DNA from: DATAXV01 sp036272915 | GTDB lineage: Bacteria > Chloroflexota > Dormibacteria > Dormibacterales > Dormibacteraceae | Direction of reading: 5' to 3' | Assembly (NCBI GenBank): GCA_036272915.1 | Contig: DATAXV010000129.1 | Coordinates: 1-7,485, forward strand | Length of the DNA: 7,485 bases | In this document: piece after piece, positions 5,140-7,485 of the stretch | Layout of the letters: every line of letters begins with the position of its first letter | Numbering within the stretch: the first letter of the stretch is position 1 | The notes under the pieces: generated by a model | The model's input: only the letters and a program-made list of their open reading frames with translations | Told to the model about the DNA's origin: nothing | Database searches by the model: none | Translations under genes and position numbers: made by a program

Positions 5140-6351
5140 ATGCGCGTTCTCGTACTCGGTGCCGACGGATATCTGGGATGGCCGACCGCGATGTACCTCT
5201 CCGCCCGCGGGCATGAGGTGGTCGCGGTCGACAACCTGCTACGCCGGCGGATGGACCGGAATCTGGGCACCGAGAGCTTGGTCCAGCTGAACAGCATGGC
5301 CGGCCGCGTGCGGCGCTGGGAGCAGGAGACCGGCAAGCAGATCGAGTGGGTGAGGCTCGACATCACCGACGGCGACCAGCTCGCCGATCTGCTGCGCAGG
5401 ACCCAGCCCGAGGCGATCGTCCACTACGCCGAGCAGCGGTCCGCCCCCTACTCGATGATCAGCCGCCGGCACGCGGTGGAGACGCAGGTCAACAACGTGG
5501 TCGGCACGCTCAACCTGCTCTTCGCCATCCGCGACGTCGTCCCCGACTGCCACCTGGTCAAGCTCGGCACCATGGGCGAGTACGGCACGCCCAACATCGA
5601 CATCGAGGAGGGCTGGATCGACATCGAGCACAACGGGCGGCGGGACCGGCTCCCGTTCCCCAAGCTGCCGGGGTCCTTCTACCACCTCTCCAAGGTCCAC
5701 GACAGCCACAACATCGAGTTCACCTGCCGGATCTGGAACCTCCGCGCCACCGACCTCAACCAGGGCGTCGTCTACGGCATGAACACGCCGGAGACGCTGA
5801 TCCACCCGCAGCTCGCGACCCGCTTCGACTACGACGCGATCTGGGGCACCGTCCTGAACCGCTTCTGCGCCGAGGCCGCGATCGGGCACCCGCTCACCGT
5901 CTACGGCGAGGGCGGCCAGACCCGCGGCTTCCTCGACATCCGCGACACCATGCGCTGCGTCGAGCTGTCCATGCTCAACCCCGCCGATCCTGGCGAGTTC
6001 CGGGTCTTCAACCAGTTCACCGAGCAGTTCAGCGTCCTCGAGCTCGCCGAGAAGGTGACGAGCGCGCGCCGCGACCACGGCATGAGCACGGAGATCACCC
6101 ACCTGCCCAACCCGCGGGCCGAGAAGGGCCAGCACTACTACAACGCCAAGCACCAGAACCTGCTTGACCTCGGCCTCCAGCCGCACCTCCTGCAGGACAC
6201 GCTGATCTCGGACGTGATCCAGCGCGTCGAGGAGCTGAAGGACAGCGTCCGCGAGGAGCTCTTCGCGCCCACCGTCGACTGGCGCCGCGGCGGGACCGGC
6301 ATCCCCGACGTCGCCGCCGACGACGAGAGCTCGGTCCTGGTCAGGCCGTGA
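5140..6351 (+). CDS. sqdB: UDP-sulfoquinovose synthase (SQD1/SqdB family)
   Basis: This 403-residue extended SDR is predicted to convert UDP-glucose and sulfite to UDP-sulfoquinovose, using tightly bound NAD, in the cytosol. The N-terminal Rossmann motif is GADGYLGW (7-14). Near-diagnostic family blocks follow: DNLLRR (31-36), HYAEQRSAPYSMI (95-107), HLVKLGTMGEYGTPNIDIEE (138-157), SFYHLSKVHDSHNI (179-192), ATDLNQGVVYG (203-213), YGEGGQTRGFLDIRDT (255-270), FRVFNQFTEQFSV (287-299) and HYYNAKH (332-338). Thr144, Tyr181 and Lys185 correspond to the Thr-Tyr-Lys active-site residues of plant SQD1. Length is normal for a bacterial form without a transit peptide; an acidic tail of about 15 residues follows the family region. 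The usual partner SqdX/SqdD, which makes sulfolipid, is not in the window; a DPM1-like GT2 and a GT39 enzyme follow instead. Confidence 0.95.
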   Translation: MRVLVLGADGYLGWPTAMYLSARGHEVVAVDNLLRRRMDRNLGTESLVQLNSMAGRVRRWEQETGKQIEWVRLDITDGDQLADLLRRTQPEAIVHYAEQRSAPYSMISRRHAVETQVNNVVGTLNLLFAIRDVVPDCHLVKLGTMGEYGTPNIDIEEGWIDIEHNGRRDRLPFPKLPGSFYHLSKVHDSHNIEFTCRIWNLRATDLNQGVVYGMNTPETLIHPQLATRFDYDAIWGTVLNRFCAEAAIGHPLTVYGEGGQTRGFLDIRDTMRCVELSMLNPADPGEFRVFNQFTEQFSVLELAEKVTSARRDHGMSTEITHLPNPRAEKGQHYYNAKHQNLLDLGLQPHLLQDTLISDVIQRVEELKDSVREELFAPTVDWRRGGTGIPDVAADDESSVLVRP

Positions 6352-7085
6352 GCGTCCGCGACCCCGGTCCGCCCGCCCGGCTGCCCGGGCTCTCGCTGGT
6401 CCTCCCCGTCCACAACGAGGCGGAGAACCTGCCCTGGATACTCGACCGTGCCGCCGAGGTCCTTCCGGCCATGGCCGAGCGCGTCGAGGTGGTGGTCGTC
6501 GACGACGGCAGCCAGGACGGCAGCGGCGATCTGGCCCGGTCCCGATCGGCCGAGCTGGGCCTGGACCTTCAGCTCGTGCGCCACGAGCAGAAGAGCGGCT
6601 ACGGGATCACCGTGGCCGACGGGCTGCGCGCGGCGAAGCTGGACTGGGTCGGGTTCACCGACGCTGACGGGCAGTTCGACATCGCCGACTTCTCCCTGCT
6701 CGCCGCCCATGTCGGTGAGGCCGATCTGGTCGCCGGCTGGCGCATCGAGCGCGCCGACGCCAGCATGCGGTCGGTGGTCAGCGGGGTCTACAACGTCCTG
6801 CTGCGGACCCTTTACCACCTGAACGTCCGCGACGTCAACTGTGCGATGAAGCTGATGCCGCGCCGCTTCCTGGAGTCGATCGAGCTCGACAACCGGAGCG
6901 CGGTGCTCAACGCCGAGCTGTACCTCAAGGCGCGCGCCGGCGGCTGGCGGACCATGCAGGTGGGGGTCCCCCACCATCCCCGGCGGGCCGGGGTGCGCAG
7001 CGGCGCCAGGCCGCGGGCCATCCTCCGTGCGATCAAGGAGCTGGTGCTCTACCGCTTCCGCTTCAGAGGCGCCGTCGGGCGGTGA
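6348..7085 (+). CDS. GT2 family glycosyltransferase, DPM1-like (polyprenyl-phosphate sugar synthase)
   Basis: This 245-residue GT-A glycosyltransferase is of the dolichyl/polyprenyl-phosphate mannose or glucose synthase type. After a short proline-rich leader come the nucleotide-binding start LSLVLPVHNEAENL (15-28), VVVDDGSQDGS (49-59) and the metal-binding TDADGQFD (104-111). The acceptor-side motif RDVNCAMKLMPR (161-172) and the tail VGVPHHPRRAG...IKELVLYRFR complete the domain. Members transfer a sugar from a nucleotide donor to polyprenyl phosphate at the cytosolic membrane face. It lacks the C-terminal membrane helices of some relatives, so it is probably a peripheral membrane enzyme. 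The donor is not readable; in this operon UDP-sulfoquinovose or the product of the upstream epimerase is the natural candidate. The GTG start overlaps the upstream stop (GTGA), and its own stop overlaps the next gene the same way. Confidence 0.88.
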   Translation: MSVRDPGPPARLPGLSLVLPVHNEAENLPWILDRAAEVLPAMAERVEVVVVDDGSQDGSGDLARSRSAELGLDLQLVRHEQKSGYGITVADGLRAAKLDWVGFTDADGQFDIADFSLLAAHVGEADLVAGWRIERADASMRSVVSGVYNVLLRTLYHLNVRDVNCAMKLMPRRFLESIELDNRSAVLNAELYLKARAGGWRTMQVGVPHHPRRAGVRSGARPRAILRAIKELVLYRFRFRGAVGR

Positions 7086-7485
7086 GCCAGACCGGGGACC
7101 GGGTCAGCGACCCGCCGTCCGCGACCCGGCTCCTCCGCGTCCTCTGGCCCGCCGCCCTGCTCCTCACCGTCCTCCGCATCCCCTCCTTCTTCGAGCCGCA
7201 CTGGTACACGGACGAGGCCGGGTACCTGATCACGGCCAGGGAGATGCTGGCCGGCAAGGTTCTCTACGTCCAGATCTGGAACAACAAGCCACCTCTGCAC
7301 TTCCTGACGGTGGCCCTGCTCTACCGGATCTTCGGGATCAACGAGGCCTGGCTCCACCTGGCCACGCTGCTGACCGCCCTGGCCGTGCTCACCGCGGTCG
7401 CCTACGTCGGCGTCCGCCTGCTCAGCCTCTGGCGGACGGTGGCGGCGACGCTGATCACCGCGGTCACCATCGGGCTTCCCAATCT
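7082..7485 (+). CDS. GT39-type (PMT/ArnT-like) membrane glycosyltransferase, N-terminal part
   Basis: The first 134 codons of a GT-C membrane glycosyltransferase are present; the gene runs off the right edge. The family usually has about 450-600 residues. A basic leader precedes a first membrane helix at about 17-34. The first outer loop follows, with WYTDEAGYLITAREMLAGKV: Asp44-Glu45 are the acidic residues expected of the GT-C catalytic loop. LYVQIWNNKPPLHFL (61-75) is the characteristic GxxxYxxxWxxKPPL pattern. Further helices lie at about 72-86, 91-116 and 119-133. Such enzymes use polyprenyl-phosphate sugars as donors and transfer the sugar to protein or lipid acceptors outside the membrane. 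That fits the DPM1-like enzyme encoded immediately upstream, which could make the donor. The GTG start overlaps the upstream TGA. The acceptor cannot be predicted from this fragment. Confidence 0.85.
   Translation, partial: MSQTGDRVSDPPSATRLLRVLWPAALLLTVLRIPSFFEPHWYTDEAGYLITAREMLAGKVLYVQIWNNKPPLHFLTVALLYRIFGINEAWLHLATLLTALAVLTAVAYVGVRLLSLWRTVAATLITAVTIGLPN

Noticed and set aside
5239..6186. Minus-strand open frame opposite the UDP-sulfoquinovose synthase
   Set aside because: It is Val/Leu/Asp-biased shadow sequence with no motif, while the plus strand has unmistakable SQD1 blocks.

Overview
The window is high-GC DNA with strong G/C preference at third codon positions, GTG starts and short gene overlaps. 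This fits a filamentous or related actinobacterium. The phylum call is an inference from base composition and gene style; no rRNA or other taxonomic marker is present.

Left part (1-2511): two convergent genes. The plus-strand gene has lost its 5' end to the window edge and is a PLP enzyme of the Cys/Met metabolism (trans-sulfuration) family. Its local motifs look most like plant-type cystathionine gamma-synthase. The minus-strand gene is a complete NAD-dependent aldehyde dehydrogenase of the lactaldehyde/glycolaldehyde (AldA-like) type. A perfect 10-bp-stem hairpin lies between their stop codons and probably terminates both transcripts.

Middle (2512-3149): about 640 bases with no convincing gene. 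It separates the aldehyde dehydrogenase from a divergent plus-strand operon and carries several promoter-like elements: a good -10 for the dehydrogenase flanked by repeated GACC motifs, an ECF-sigma-like pair, and housekeeping-like pairs reading toward the operon.

Right part (3150 to the right edge): at least five tightly packed plus-strand genes. In order they encode a polytopic flippase-like (LPG-synthase TM/UPF0104-type) membrane protein, a GalE-like nucleotide-sugar epimerase/dehydratase, a UDP-sulfoquinovose synthase (SQD1/SqdB), a DPM1-like family 2 glycosyltransferase, and the beginning of a GT39 (PMT/ArnT-type) membrane glycosyltransferase. Three of the four junctions are GTGA stop/start overlaps, and the fourth is a two-base gap with a strong Shine-Dalgarno, so this is almost certainly one transcript.

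Reading the operon as a pathway: the two SDR enzymes make nucleotide sugars, one very probably UDP-sulfoquinovose. The GT2 enzyme would load a sugar onto polyprenyl phosphate. The multi-spanning membrane protein could help move or handle the lipid-linked sugar. The GT39 enzyme would transfer it to an acceptor outside the membrane. A sulfoquinovose-bearing surface glycan or glycoprotein in an actinobacterium, made through a polyprenyl-phosphate donor rather than as the usual sulfolipid, is the most interesting hypothesis here. Only the individual enzyme families are supported by sequence; the pathway is inference.
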